NCBI RefSeq assembly: GCF_028307215.1
Contig: NZ_JAQMHV010000011.1
Coordinates: 1-64,000, forward strand
Length of the DNA: 64,000 bases
Origin: Falsirhodobacter sp. 20TX0035
Lineage (GTDB): Bacteria; Pseudomonadota; Alphaproteobacteria; Rhodobacterales; Rhodobacteraceae
Direction of reading: 5' to 3'
Shown: piece after piece, positions 52,731 through 61,870 of the stretch
Position numbering within the stretch: the first letter of the stretch is position 1
Layout of the letters: the number at the start of each line of letters is the position of its first letter
Made by a program: the position numbers and the translations under genes
Notes under the pieces: generated by a model
What the model was told of the DNA's origin: nothing
Database searches by the model: none
The model's input: only the letters and a program-made list of their open reading frames with translations

Positions 52731-53639
52731 TCAGTATTTCGACGGAACGTAGAGCTCCTGCGGCAGGACCTTGCGCTCGTAATCCGGGTTGAAGACGCGC
52801 TCGGGCAGCGTGATCTCCTCATGCGGCACATCCTCGTAGGGGAACAGCGTCAGGAGGTGGTCGATGCAGTTCAGGCGGGCGCGCTTCTTGTCGTTGCCTT
52901 CCACGATGTACCACGGCGCCTCGGGGATGTTGGTGCGGGCGAACATCTGTTCCTTGGCGATGGTGTACTGTTCCCAGCGGACGCGGGATTGCAGGTCCAT
53001 CGGCGACAGCTTCCACTGCTTCATCGGATCGTGGATCCGCATCAGGAAACGCATCTGCTGCTCCTCGTCGGTGATGGAGAACCAGTATTTCACCACCTTG
53101 ATGCCGGACCGGACCAGCATCCGCTCGAACTCCGGGACGTCCTCGAAGAACTGCTCCACCTGCTCCTCGGAGGCGAAGCCCATCACGCGTTCCACGCCGG
53201 CGCGGTTGTACCAGCTGCGGTCGAAGAGCACGATCTCTCCACCTGCCGGCAGGTGGGGGACGTAGCGCTGGAAATACCACTGCGTCTTTTCGCGGTCGGA
53301 CGGAGCGGGCAGGGCGACGGTCCGCACCACGCGGGGGTTCAGGCGCTGGGTGATGCGCTTGATGACGCCGCCCTTTCCGGCGGAATCGCGCCCTTCGAAG
53401 ATGACGACGACCTTTTCCTTGGTGTGCTGCACCCAGGATTGCAGCCGGATCAGTTCCGATTGCAGACGGATCAGGTTGCGGAAGTAGTCCATCCGCTCGA
53501 TCCCGGCGGGATGGACCTTCTTGTAGATCTTCGCGATCTCTTCCGACAGTTGGGCGTCTTCCAGCTCCAGCTCGTAATCCTCGGCCAAGGTGTCGGCCAG
53601 TTCGGCTTCCAGCCAGTCGCGGGCAGAGGTGTCGTCCAT
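52731..53639 (-). CDS. ppk2: polyphosphate kinase 2
   Basis: The 302-residue protein has the PPK2 Walker A motif VVIFEGRDSAGKGGVIKRIT near residue 80, TVALPAPSDREKTQWYFQRY, the Walker B/lid region IVLFDRSWYNRAGVERVMGF and IPEAPWYIVEGNDKKRARLN. A helical N-terminal stretch (EIAKIYKKVHPAGIERMDYF) is typical. It transfers phosphate between polyphosphate and nucleotides. The ATG at 53639 follows an AGGAG site; upstream extension in the same frame is antisense to aspS. It is divergent from aspS. Confidence 0.93.
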   Translation of the reverse strand: MDDTSARDWLEAELADTLAEDYELELEDAQLSEEIAKIYKKVHPAGIERMDYFRNLIRLQSELIRLQSWVQHTKEKVVVIFEGRDSAGKGGVIKRITQRLNPRVVRTVALPAPSDREKTQWYFQRYVPHLPAGGEIVLFDRSWYNRAGVERVMGFASEEQVEQFFEDVPEFERMLVRSGIKVVKYWFSITDEEQQMRFLMRIHDPMKQWKLSPMDLQSRVRWEQYTIAKEQMFARTNIPEAPWYIVEGNDKKRARLNCIDHLLTLFPYEDVPHEEITLPERVFNPDYERKVLPQELYVPSKY

Positions 53640-53765
53640 GTGCACTATCTCCTGAAGGTCGGAGCCTTTGAACATAGAAGTGTGACAGCGCCTTGACGAC
53701 TTGACTCCTCGCCGCAGGCGGTGTTCCTCCGACGCGAACCAAAGCCTCGTGGAAAGGGGAGCGTG

Positions 53766-55541
53766 ATGCACGCCTATCGCAGCCATACCTGTGCCGATCT
53801 GAACACCGCGAATGTCGGCAACGATGTCCGCCTGTCGGGCTGGGTGCACCGCGTGCGCGACCACGGCGGCGTGCTGTTCATCGACCTGCGCGACCATTAC
53901 GGTATCACGCAGGTGATCTGCGACAGCGACAGCGCGGCCTTCGCCGATCTGGAAAAGGTGCGTGCTGAATGGGTGATCCGCATCGAAGGCACCGTGAAGG
54001 GCCGCGACGCGTCGCTGGTCAACCCCAAGCTGCCGACGGGGGAGATCGAGGTTTATGCCCGAGCCGTGACGGTGCTGGGCGAGGCCGCCGAGTTGCCCAT
54101 GCCCGTCTTCGGCGACGTGGACTACCCCGAGGAAACGCGTCTGACATACCGCTTCCTGGATCTGCGGCGTGAAAAGCTGCACCGCAACATGATGATGCGG
54201 TCGAACGTGGTGCGGTCCATCCGCAACCGCATGTGGGATCAGGGCTTCAACGAATTCCAGACGCCGATCATCACGGCCTCCTCGCCCGAAGGGGCGCGCG
54301 ATTTCCTCGTGCCGTCGCGCCTGCATCCGGGCAAGTTCTACGCGCTGCCGCAGGCGCCGCAGCAGTTCAAGCAGCTGATCATGGTGGCGGGCTTTGACCG
54401 CTACTTCCAGATCGCGCCCTGCTTCCGCGACGAGGATCCGCGCGCCGACCGTTCGCCCACCGACTTCTACCAGCTGGACATCGAGATGTCGTTCGTGGAG
54501 CAGCAGGACGTGTTCGACGCCGTCCAGCCGGTGATCCAAGGGCTGTTCGAGGAGTTCGCGCCCACGAAGACCGTGTATGCCGACTGGCCCAAGATCGCCT
54601 ATCGCGACGCGCTGGCCTGGTACGGGTCGGACAAGCCGGACCTGCGCAACCCGATCAAGATGCAGGACGTGTCCGAGCATTTCCGCGGGTCCGGCTTTGC
54701 CATATTCGCCAAACTGCTGGAGCAGGAGGGGACCGAGATCCGCGCCATCCCGGCGCCCACGGGCGGCAGCCGCAAGTTCTGCGACCGGATGAACGCCTTC
54801 GCCCAACAGCAGGGCCTGCCGGGTATGGGCTACATCTTCTGGCGCAAGGCCGAGGATGGGTCGATGGAAGCCGCTGGACCCTTGGCCAAGAACATCGGGC
54901 CGGAGCGGACGGAAGCCGTCCGTCAGCAGCTAGGTCTGGGCGAGGGCGACGCCGCCTTCTTCCTCGGCGGCAAGCCCGACGCGTTCGAGGCGGTGGCGGG
55001 CCGCGCCCGTAACGTCATCGGCGAGGAACTGGGCCTGACCGAGAAGGACTGCTTCCGCTTTGCGTGGATCGTCGATTTCCCGATGTACGAGAAGACGGAC
55101 GACGGCAAGATCGACTTCAGCCACAACCCCTTCTCCATGCCGCAGGGCGGGATGGAGGCGCTGATGGGCGACCCGCTGGCGGTCCACGCCTATCAGTACG
55201 ACCTTGCCTGCAACGGGTATGAACTGATCTCGGGCGGGATCCGCAACCACAAGCCGGAGATCATGTTCAAGGCGTTCGAACTGGCCGGCTATCCGAACTC
55301 CGAGGTGGAAAAGCGCTTCGGCGGCATGGTCAAGGCGTTCAAGTATGGCGCGCCCCCCCATGGCGGCTGCGCGGCGGGGATCGACCGGATCGTGATGCTG
55401 CTGGCGGACGAGCCGAACATCCGCGAGGTCATCATGTTCCCGATGAACCAGCGGGCCGAGGACATGCTGATGAACGCGCCGTCCGAGGCCACGAACGAGC
55501 AGCTGCGCGAACTGAGCCTGCGGGTCATTCCGAAGGAATAA
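53766..55541 (+). CDS. aspS: aspartyl-tRNA synthetase
   Basis: The 591-residue bacterial-type enzyme begins with an OB-fold anticodon-binding domain ([20 protein letters not shown]). Class II motif 2 reads [20 protein letters not shown], a GAD insertion lies near residues 310-410, and motif 3 reads [40 protein letters not shown] belongs to the catalytic core. It charges tRNA-Asp; whether it also charges tRNA-Asn cannot be told by eye. The start at 53766 matches the bacterial [12 protein letters not shown]-type opening. A strong terminator follows. Confidence 0.97.
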   Translation: MHAYRSHTCADLNTANVGNDVRLSGWVHRVRDHGGVLFIDLRDHYGITQVICDSDSAAFADLEKVRAEWVIRIEGTVKGRDASLVNPKLPTGEIEVYARAVTVLGEAAELPMPVFGDVDYPEETRLTYRFLDLRREKLHRNMMMRSNVVRSIRNRMWDQGFNEFQTPIITASSPEGARDFLVPSRLHPGKFYALPQAPQQFKQLIMVAGFDRYFQIAPCFRDEDPRADRSPTDFYQLDIEMSFVEQQDVFDAVQPVIQGLFEEFAPTKTVYADWPKIAYRDALAWYGSDKPDLRNPIKMQDVSEHFRGSGFAIFAKLLEQEGTEIRAIPAPTGGSRKFCDRMNAFAQQQGLPGMGYIFWRKAEDGSMEAAGPLAKNIGPERTEAVRQQLGLGEGDAAFFLGGKPDAFEAVAGRARNVIGEELGLTEKDCFRFAWIVDFPMYEKTDDGKIDFSHNPFSMPQGGMEALMGDPLAVHAYQYDLACNGYELISGGIRNHKPEIMFKAFELAGYPNSEVEKRFGGMVKAFKYGAPPHGGCAAGIDRIVMLLADEPNIREVIMFPMNQRAEDMLMNAPSEATNEQLRELSLRVIPKE

Positions 55542-55543
55542 GC

Positions 55544-55575
55544 AAAAGGGCCGCCGTGGAAACGGCGGCCCTTTT
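55544..55575. terminator. bidirectional intrinsic terminator
   Basis: AAAAGGGCCGCCGT (55544-55557) pairs with ACGGCGGCCCTTTT (55562-55575) around GGAA. The T-run is present in both directions, so the structure ends aspS transcription rightward and the EI24-family gene (stop at 55578) leftward. It is the clearest intrinsic terminator in the window. Confidence 0.93.
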
Positions 55576-55577
55576 CG

Positions 55578-56264
55578 TCAGCGCTTCAACCGCTGGAAGA
55601 TGTGGGTGAAGGTCGCGACGCCCAAGACCGGCATGATCAGGTTCAGGATCGGGATGGCCAATGGCGCCGCCAGAAGCGCACCGGCCAGCCAGGACAAGGC
55701 CAGATGCCGCCGGTGCAGGGCCTTCGCCTCGGCCCGGCCGACGCGGCGCATGGCGACCAGCGTGAAGTATTCCCGACCCAGCAGATAGCCGTTCACCGTG
55801 ATGAACAGGACCGGCGCCAGTGGGCCGGCGAAGACATAGGCCGCCAGCATCAGCACGTTGGCCACGATCAGCAGCAGGAAGGCCGTCGCGGCCTCGCCCA
55901 GCTGTTCGGACCAGGGCATCCGGCGCGCGGGGGGCAGGGCGGGATAATGCTTGTCCTCCACCGCCGCCGCGACCTCTTCCAGAAAGAAGCCCATGACGGC
56001 CGAGGCGACGGGGATCATCAGGAAGATCGACGCGACCAGCATCACGGCCAGCCCGCCCGCGCCCGCCGCCCAGTCGAGCCCGCCGATCGGACCGATCCAG
56101 GGCAAGGTGACGGTGTCGGGCACCAACCATTCGAGGCCCCAGAGAACGACCACGGTCAGCGCGATCAGCATCACGATCGTCAGCCCCACGCCCCGCAGCA
56201 GCACGCCCCGAAACCGACGGTCGAAGATCTGGCCCAAGGCCTTCAGGAACGAGGTCAGGATCAT
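55578..56264 (-). CDS. EI24/CysZ-like membrane protein
   Basis: The 228-residue protein opens ILTSFLKALGQIFDRRFRGV, has about four hydrophobic segments (LVASIFLMIPVASAVMGFFL is one) and the conserved NGYLLGREYFTLVAMRR followed by AKALHRRHLALSWLAGAL. This pattern belongs to the EI24 domain family, which includes the sulfate transporter CysZ. Specific substrate is not readable. The ATG at 56264 overlaps the stop of the nitroreductase gene (ATGA), so the two are one operon. Confidence 0.82.
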   Translation of the reverse strand: MILTSFLKALGQIFDRRFRGVLLRGVGLTIVMLIALTVVVLWGLEWLVPDTVTLPWIGPIGGLDWAAGAGGLAVMLVASIFLMIPVASAVMGFFLEEVAAAVEDKHYPALPPARRMPWSEQLGEAATAFLLLIVANVLMLAAYVFAGPLAPVLFITVNGYLLGREYFTLVAMRRVGRAEAKALHRRHLALSWLAGALLAAPLAIPILNLIMPVLGVATFTHIFQRLKR

Positions 56265-56836
56265 GCGTCGATCCAGGTCGTGATGGCGTCGATGTCGGGG
56301 CGGGGGCGTTCGGGCGGGGTGGCACTGTCCGTGCCGATATGGACGATGCCGGCGATCCACTCCTCAGGCGCAAGGCCCAGACCTTCGGCAAAGCCCGCAT
56401 CATGGGACACCCACCCGGTGACCCAGCCCGCGCCCCAGCCCGTGGCCAGTGCCGCGTTCACCAGCGACAGGCACACCGCGCCCGCCGACAGCGTCTGTTC
56501 CATCGGCGGGATCTTGTCCGAGGGTTTGGGGCTGGCGATGACGATCACGGCCAGATTGCCCAGATCGAACTGCCCGCGCCCCTTGGCCCGTTTTTCGTCG
56601 TCCAGACCCAGCGCGTCGGCCCGTGCCTCGGCCAAGGCCGCCAGCTTCGGCATGGCCGCAGGTTCGATCACCAGAAAGCGCCACGGCACCAGCATCCCGT
56701 GATCGGGCGTGCGGGCGGCGATGTCCAGAAGGGGGCGCAGATCGTCGCGCGTGGGAACGGGTCCCGTCAGGGATTTCGGCGGGCGGGATCGGCGGGTCCG
56801 CAGAAACTCGAACGCGACGGTGTTTGGGATGGGCAT
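56261..56836 (-). CDS. nitroreductase-family flavoprotein (YdjA-like)
   Basis: The 191-residue protein has the nitroreductase opening FLRTRRSRPPKSLTGPVPTR, the FMN-contacting ARTPDHGMLVPWRFLVIEPA and a central QTLSAGAVCLSLVNAALATG, with GFAEGLGLAPEEWIAGIVHI near the end. Short single-domain YdjA-type enzymes reduce nitro or quinone compounds with NAD(P)H; their physiological role is generally unknown. GGAGAG upstream supports the start. Confidence 0.88.
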   Translation of the reverse strand: MPIPNTVAFEFLRTRRSRPPKSLTGPVPTRDDLRPLLDIAARTPDHGMLVPWRFLVIEPAAMPKLAALAEARADALGLDDEKRAKGRGQFDLGNLAVIVIASPKPSDKIPPMEQTLSAGAVCLSLVNAALATGWGAGWVTGWVSHDAGFAEGLGLAPEEWIAGIVHIGTDSATPPERPRPDIDAITTWIDA

Positions 56837-56890
56837 GGCACTCTCCTTCGGTCGCCCGAAGGATTGGGACGCGGGACGGCCGGGGTCAAG

Positions 56891-57508
56891 TCACTCGCTG
56901 CACAGATAGACGGCGCCGCCCACGGCCACCACGCTGACCGCCGCCGCGGCAAGACCGATGGGCGTGGCCAGCGCCGCCCCGGCGGTGGTCGACGCGCCCG
57001 CGATCGTCTGCTGCACCGCCGCGCCCGCGCCCGACAGGACCACGGCGCCGCCCGGGCGGGTCACGGTCTGCACCCCGTTCACGACACCCTCGCTGCCTTC
57101 GGGCGCATCCGCCAGCCCCGCCACCGCCATGGAGGTCTGGACCGAGGTGTTCACCCGTTCGCAGAACGTCCGCCGCGGCGCGCGGCAGCGGAGATAGGCG
57201 TCCCGCGCCCCTTCGGCATAACCGGCATAGGTGTTGGCGGCGTTGTCCCATTGCAGACAGAAGGTCTGCCGCTGGTCGTCCGTCAGGTCCGGCGTCAGAT
57301 AGCGCAGCGTGACATAGGACGGGCAGTCCAGCTTGCCCCAACCGCCCAGCCACGCTTCGCGCCGCGACTGGTTCGCGCCCACCTGTTCGTCGTCGGGTTC
57401 GTAGAACAGGTTGATCTGCTGACCTTCAACCGAGGTCGTGCAGCTTTGCGCCTCGGCAAAGGCCGAAACGGGGAACAGGAACAGGAAAAAGGCGAGGATC
57501 CGGATCAT
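56891..57508 (-). CDS. exported protein of unknown function
   Basis: The 205-residue protein has a clear signal peptide (IRILAFFLFLFPVSAFA). A cysteine-containing domain follows (SCTTSVEGQQINLFYEPDDE, LTDDQRQTFCLQWDNAANTY and YLRCRAPRRTFCERV), and a hydrophobic glycine/alanine-rich C-terminus could be a membrane anchor. No family was recognised. A start at 57517 is also possible, adding three residues. It lies between the nitroreductase and a 78-residue gene, all leftward. Confidence 0.72.
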   Translation of the reverse strand: MIRILAFFLFLFPVSAFAEAQSCTTSVEGQQINLFYEPDDEQVGANQSRREAWLGGWGKLDCPSYVTLRYLTPDLTDDQRQTFCLQWDNAANTYAGYAEGARDAYLRCRAPRRTFCERVNTSVQTSMAVAGLADAPEGSEGVVNGVQTVTRPGGAVVLSGAGAAVQQTIAGASTTAGAALATPIGLAAAAVSVVAVGGAVYLCSE

Positions 57509-57545
57509 GCCCCGCATTCTATCGCAAGCGGCCCGGCCGGGCAAA

Positions 57546-57782
57546 TCACGTCTTGGGCGTCAGCCGGTAGCTGCCCTCGGGCAGGTTCAGCGCTGCGGCC
57601 AGATCGCGGATCTGCGTCATCGACAGGGTGATGCGGCACAGTTCATGCGTGTTGCGGTCCACCTGTTCGACGGTGATCTGATCGTCAAAGGCGTGAAGGA
57701 CCACATCCTCCTGCAGGTCCGGCCGCCCCTCGTCGATGAGGGTGACGATCGTGGCGTCGAAGTCGTGCTCGATGGTAAACAT
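57546..57782 (-). CDS. small protein of unknown function
   Basis: The 78-residue acidic protein reads naturally from end to end, for example TIEHDFDATIVTLIDEGRPD and CRITLSMTQIRDLAAALNLP. It has a regular mix of charged and hydrophobic residues suggesting a small folded domain. No signal peptide or membrane segment is present. The ATG at 57782 is about 110 bases from the divergent M48 peptidase gene. I do not recognise its family. Confidence 0.65.
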   Translation of the reverse strand: MFTIEHDFDATIVTLIDEGRPDLQEDVVLHAFDDQITVEQVDRNTHELCRITLSMTQIRDLAAALNLPEGSYRLTPKT

Positions 57783-57895
57783 GGATCAAGGTTAGGCGGC
57801 GCTTTGCCACCGCGCCACAGAAATATCCCGCAAGACGGATTTTCTTGGCCAAGGGGTCGCTTATATTGCCCCTCGCGACAACGGAGGAGACATTC

Positions 57896-58615
57896 ATGAA
57901 GCGAGTGGCAGGCCTGATCGCCGCCCTGACGGTGGCCGCGTGCGAGCCGGTGCCGATGCCCATGCCGGAGGGAGCGCCCCCCGTGCTGCAGGCCCCCATC
58001 ATCGCCGGGCCCAAGATGTCGCCCGCCGCCGCCCGCGCGGCCTTCGCCCAGGCCCAGTCCCGGGTGGAGCCGGTGGCCGAGCGCATCTGCCGCGAACGCA
58101 CCCGGGGCGTGGATTGCGACTTCCAGATCTCCATCGACACGCGGCAGGGGGAGGTGGCGAACGCCTACCAGTCGCGCGACGCGCAGGGGCGCCCCATCAT
58201 CCGCTTCACCACGGCGCTGGTGAACGACGCGCGCAACGTGGACGAGCTGGCCTTTGTGATGGGCCACGAGACGGCGCACCACATTCTGGGCCATATTGAC
58301 CAGCAGTCGCAGACGGCGACGGCCGGAGCGCTTCTGGGCGGGATCGCGGCGTCCCTGGGCGGCTTCAACCCGGACGCCTTCACCGACATCGGGGCGGGCC
58401 TTGGCAGCCGCATCTATTCAAAGGATCATGAATTGCAGGCGGACTCGCTTGGGGCGGAGATCGCGATCAACGCGGGCTACGACCCCGTGCGCGGCATCGG
58501 CTTCTTCCAGCGCCTGCCCGATCCGGGCGACCGGTTCCTTGGCACCCACCCGGCGAATGGCGACCGCATCGCCGTGGTGCAGCGCACGGCCGCCCGGATG
58601 GGATACCGCTACTAG
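57896..58615 (+). CDS. M48-family metallopeptidase lipoprotein
   Basis: The 239-residue protein has a lipoprotein signal (AGLIAALTVAAC, cysteine near residue 16) and the zinc-peptidase motif GHETAHHILGH near residue 122, with the third ligand probably in KDHELQADSLGAEIAINAGY. THPANGDRIAVVQ near the end is the usual M48 closing motif (THP). Such periplasmic lipoproteins resemble BepA/YggG and act in envelope protein quality control. CGGAGGAG precedes the ATG. Its stop overlaps that of the convergent ABC permease gene by four bases. Confidence 0.9.
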   Translation: MKRVAGLIAALTVAACEPVPMPMPEGAPPVLQAPIIAGPKMSPAAARAAFAQAQSRVEPVAERICRERTRGVDCDFQISIDTRQGEVANAYQSRDAQGRPIIRFTTALVNDARNVDELAFVMGHETAHHILGHIDQQSQTATAGALLGGIAASLGGFNPDAFTDIGAGLGSRIYSKDHELQADSLGAEIAINAGYDPVRGIGFFQRLPDPGDRFLGTHPANGDRIAVVQRTAARMGYRY

Positions 58616-60255
58616 CGCCAGGGCAGGGCGTCGGGGGCGTGGCGGCCGAAACGGTCCGCCACGACCACCAGCGCGAAGACCAGAAGCAGCGACACCGTCG
58701 ACAGGGCTGCGGCGGAGGTGGAGTTCCCCTCGTATTGCAGCGAGAAGATCATCACGCCCACCGTTTCCGAACCGGAGGACCACAGGAGGGAGGAGAGCGT
58801 CAGTTCGTTGATCGCCGTCATCACCACCAGCACCGCGCCGGCCAGCGCGGCGGGCGTCACCATCGGGGCGAAGATCAGCGTGATCCGCGCCCAGGTGGGG
58901 GCGTTGAAGATGCGCGCAGCCTCGTCCAGCGCGGGTTCGGCCTGAGTCGCGGTGGCCGCGACCGGGCGCAGTACCAAGGGCAGGAAGCGCGCCAGATAGG
59001 CCACGAGCAGGATCATCGGCGTGCCGTAGATCGACCCGATCCCCGGCAGCGGCGGCAGGAAGACAAGGATCATCGCCAGCGCCAACACCGTGCCCGGCAC
59101 GATGAAAGGCAGGTCGGCCAGCACGTCCATCACCCGCATCGACCGCAGCCGGGCCACATGCGACAGCCACACGAACGGCACCGCCACGATCATGGAGATC
59201 GCGGCCGCCGCGAAGGACAGCCACAGCGAGTTCATCAGCGCCCGGCGGATGGTGCCGTTGCCCAGCGTTTCCGCGAAGTTCCCGAGGGTGACGGTGGAGA
59301 AGGACAGATCCACCCCCAGCGCCGGCGACAGGGCCGTTCCCAGAAGGGCGAGGATCGGCAGCACCATGGTCACCGCGAGGAAGATCCACAGCCCCGCCTC
59401 GATCGGGCCGCGGGCGCGACCGGCGTCGAAGCGGGCAAAGCTGCGCCCGCCGGGCACGGGAACGGCCAGCCGCATGACCACCGCGCGCAGGGCCAGCGCG
59501 ACGCCCGCCATCGCGACAAGGATCAGCGCCAGAACCGCGACCTGCCCCATGACCGACGGGCCGAACCCGTTCAGCCGCTGATAGATCAGCGTGGTCAGCA
59601 TGGAATAGCGGCCGGGGATGCCCAGCAGCGCCGGCACCCCGAAATTGCCGATGGCCGCGGCAAAGGCGAGCGTGCCGCCGGCGGCGATGGCGGGCAGGCA
59701 CAAAGGCAGGATCACCCGCATCAGGATGGCCGCGTTGCGCGCCCCGGCGATCCGCGCCGCCTCCACCAGATCGTTGGGGATGGAGGTGAGTGCGGCACGG
59801 GTGGCGATGAAGACCAGCGGCATATGCTCTATCCCCATCAGGAAGGCGATGCCGCCGCCGGAATAGAGGGGATTGGTCCCCTCGGGCGCCAGCCCCAGCG
59901 GGCCAAGGATGGGGGACGAACTGCCCAGAAGCTCGATCCACGCCAAGGCCATGATCTGCGAGGGGACGAGCAGCGGGGACAGGATCAGGAAGGTCATGGC
60001 CACGCGCGCGCGCAGGTTCAGCGCGCCGATCAGCAGGGCCAGCGCCACGCCCAGCAGGACGGAGATGAGGACGGAGCCGCCCCCCGCCTCCAGCGTGTTC
60101 CACAGGGCACGGCCGGTCGCGCGGCTGTCCAGCGTGTCGCGCATCAGGCCCAGAACCTGCCCTTCATCCCCCGGCGCGAAGGCGGTCAGGAACAGGCGGG
60201 CCAGCGGCCACAGGCCGATCACCGTGACATAGACAACAACAAGGGCGGCCAGCAT
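58612..60255 (-). CDS. ABC importer permease, fused double-domain (Fe3+/phosphonate type)
   Basis: The 547-residue membrane protein contains two permease units of about six helices each. EAA-like loops are visible in each half: NDLVEAARIAGARNAAILMR in the first and EPALDEAARIFNAPTWARIT in the second. This FbpB-like fused layout serves Fe3+, 2-aminoethylphosphonate, thiamine or similar solutes. It follows the binding-protein gene by 37 bases in a leftward operon with an ATPase and a histidine phosphatase. The start at 60255 has GGGGGTGG upstream. Confidence 0.9.
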   Translation of the reverse strand: MLAALVVVYVTVIGLWPLARLFLTAFAPGDEGQVLGLMRDTLDSRATGRALWNTLEAGGGSVLISVLLGVALALLIGALNLRARVAMTFLILSPLLVPSQIMALAWIELLGSSSPILGPLGLAPEGTNPLYSGGGIAFLMGIEHMPLVFIATRAALTSIPNDLVEAARIAGARNAAILMRVILPLCLPAIAAGGTLAFAAAIGNFGVPALLGIPGRYSMLTTLIYQRLNGFGPSVMGQVAVLALILVAMAGVALALRAVVMRLAVPVPGGRSFARFDAGRARGPIEAGLWIFLAVTMVLPILALLGTALSPALGVDLSFSTVTLGNFAETLGNGTIRRALMNSLWLSFAAAAISMIVAVPFVWLSHVARLRSMRVMDVLADLPFIVPGTVLALAMILVFLPPLPGIGSIYGTPMILLVAYLARFLPLVLRPVAATATQAEPALDEAARIFNAPTWARITLIFAPMVTPAALAGAVLVVMTAINELTLSSLLWSSGSETVGVMIFSLQYEGNSTSAAALSTVSLLLVFALVVVADRFGRHAPDALPWR

Positions 60256-60292
60256 GTGCTGGCCACCCCCAAAGGTCGAGCGTCGCCCGGTG

Positions 60293-61276
60293 TTAGCCGC
60301 CGAAGAGATCGGAGAACTCCTCTTTCATGCTCTGGTCTTCCTTCAGCATGACGGCCGGATCGGCTTCCATGATCGTCAGCGTCTTGGGGTCGGGATAGCC
60401 TTCGGGCTGGGCCACGCCTTCCAGGATGGGGAAGTAGCCCTGCGCGACCGACTGTTCCTGCGCCGCGCGGCCCAGCTGCCAGTCGACGAAGACCTTCGCC
60501 GCCTCGATGTTGTCGCTGTCCTTCAGGATCGCGACGGGCTGGGTGATGGTGGACACGCCCTCCTCGGGGAATACGAAATCGACGGGGGAGCCGTCCTTCT
60601 TCGCGTTCATCGCCATGTAGTCGACGATCATGCCATAGGACTTCTCGCCCCGCGCGACGGCTTCCAGAACCGTGCCGTTGCCCTGACCGGCGACGGCGCC
60701 GTTGTCGGCCAGCGTCTCGTAATACTCCCACCCCAGGCCGGGCTGCTGGACCATGGTGCCCACGTGGATCACGGCGGCGCCGGAGTACAGGGGCGAGGGC
60801 ATGATCGTCTGGGCCGCCGCCTCGGGCGCCTCCAGATCCTTCCAGCTGGTCGGGGGCGTCGTCACCTTGTCGGTGTTGTAGATGATGCCGGTGGTCAGCA
60901 GCTTGGTGCCGAAGAAGGTGTGGTCGGGATCGATCAGGGCCGCCGGAACGCCGTCGGTGGCGGCGTCGTCATAGGCGAACAGGCGATCGTCGTTCTTCAT
61001 CTGCGTCATCGCCACGGCGTCGGCGATCAGCATCACGTCGGCCGGGGTCTGGCCCGCGGCGAATTCGGCCTGCAGCTTCGACATCAGTTCCGTCGTGCCG
61101 GAACGGAAAACCTCGACCGTGATTTCGGGGTGATCCGCGTTGAAGGCCTTGACCACGGCGTCCATCTGGTCGGTCGGCTGCGAGGTGTAGACCGTGATCG
61201 TACCCGTGCCTTGGGCAAGGGCGGCGCCGGCCAGCGCCGTTGCGCCAAGAAGACCGAGGGTGAGCGTGCGGAACAT
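60293..61276 (-). CDS. ABC importer substrate-binding protein (FbpA-like fold)
   Basis: The 327-residue periplasmic protein has a signal peptide (LTLGLLGATALAGAALA) and then GTITVYTSQPTDQMDAVVKA. FNADHPEITVEVFRSGTTEL, AEFAAGQTPADVMLIADAVA and FVDWQLGRAAQEQSVAQGYF are standard for the FbpA/AEP-binding cluster. The adjacent tyrosine pair that binds iron in FbpA is not evident; the corresponding stretch reads GMIVDYMAMNAKKDG. Substrate is therefore left open. An in-frame TTG two codons upstream is less likely than the ATG at 61276. Confidence 0.9.
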   Translation of the reverse strand: MFRTLTLGLLGATALAGAALAQGTGTITVYTSQPTDQMDAVVKAFNADHPEITVEVFRSGTTELMSKLQAEFAAGQTPADVMLIADAVAMTQMKNDDRLFAYDDAATDGVPAALIDPDHTFFGTKLLTTGIIYNTDKVTTPPTSWKDLEAPEAAAQTIMPSPLYSGAAVIHVGTMVQQPGLGWEYYETLADNGAVAGQGNGTVLEAVARGEKSYGMIVDYMAMNAKKDGSPVDFVFPEEGVSTITQPVAILKDSDNIEAAKVFVDWQLGRAAQEQSVAQGYFPILEGVAQPEGYPDPKTLTIMEADPAVMLKEDQSMKEEFSDLFGG

Positions 61277-61288
61277 CGACAAATCCTG

Positions 61289-61870
61289 TTACAAAGAAGG
61301 TTCGCGTGCTTCTACGCCCGCTGTGCGACCATTTGGTGACAGAAGGCGGTTCACCCAGACGCCGTTGTCGCATTCCCAGCGCGACACCTCGCCATTCGTG
61401 GGGCGACGGAAGGGCGCGGGGGAAAGGAGGGCGTGGAGTTCGCGCGCGGTGCCGGAATGGGCGACGATCAGCGCCGGAAAGGGGCCGGTGATCGCGTTCA
61501 GCGCGCGGCGGATGCGGTCGCGGAACGCGTCGGGGCCTTCGCCGCGCTCGGGCGTGGCGTCGCGGACCAGCACGCTGCGCGGGTGGCCTTCCCAGACGCC
61601 CCAGTTGCGTTCCTGAAGGTCGGGCAGAATCCGGACGGGCAGGTTCTTCCTCCGGGCCACCGGAGCCGCCGTGTCCTGTGCGCGCCGCAGGGGGGAACAC
61701 CAGATGGATGCGATCTCCACTTCTTGCAGCACCTCGGCCGCGGCCTGCGCTTGGGCGTGGCCCTGCGCGGTCAGTGGCAGATCGGTGGCCCCACCTATGG
61801 TCCCGGCCTCGTTCGAGGCCGTCTGGCCGTGCCGCAGGAACAGAAAGGGCTGCGCCAGAAGGGGCATCAT
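61289..61870 (-). CDS. histidine phosphatase family protein inside the ABC importer operon
   Basis: The 193-residue protein has the phosphohistidine motif FLFLRHGQTASNEAGTIGG, the second arginine block CSPLRRAQDTA, the acid region LQERNWGVWEGHP and the second histidine in IVAHSGTARELHAL. It belongs to the phosphoglycerate-mutase-like phosphatases. It overlaps the end of the ABC ATPase gene (ATGA) and is followed after 12 bases by the binding-protein gene, so it is an integral operon member. Dephosphorylation of an imported or transport-related phosphoester is a reasonable guess. Confidence 0.88.
   Translation of the reverse strand: MMPLLAQPFLFLRHGQTASNEAGTIGGATDLPLTAQGHAQAQAAAEVLQEVEIASIWCSPLRRAQDTAAPVARRKNLPVRILPDLQERNWGVWEGHPRSVLVRDATPERGEGPDAFRDRIRRALNAITGPFPALIVAHSGTARELHALLSPAPFRRPTNGEVSRWECDNGVWVNRLLSPNGRTAGVEAREPSL

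Noticed and set aside
48677-52792. A 1371-codon rightward gene opposite carB
   Set aside because: Same kind of GC-rich shadow; carB is certain on the other strand.
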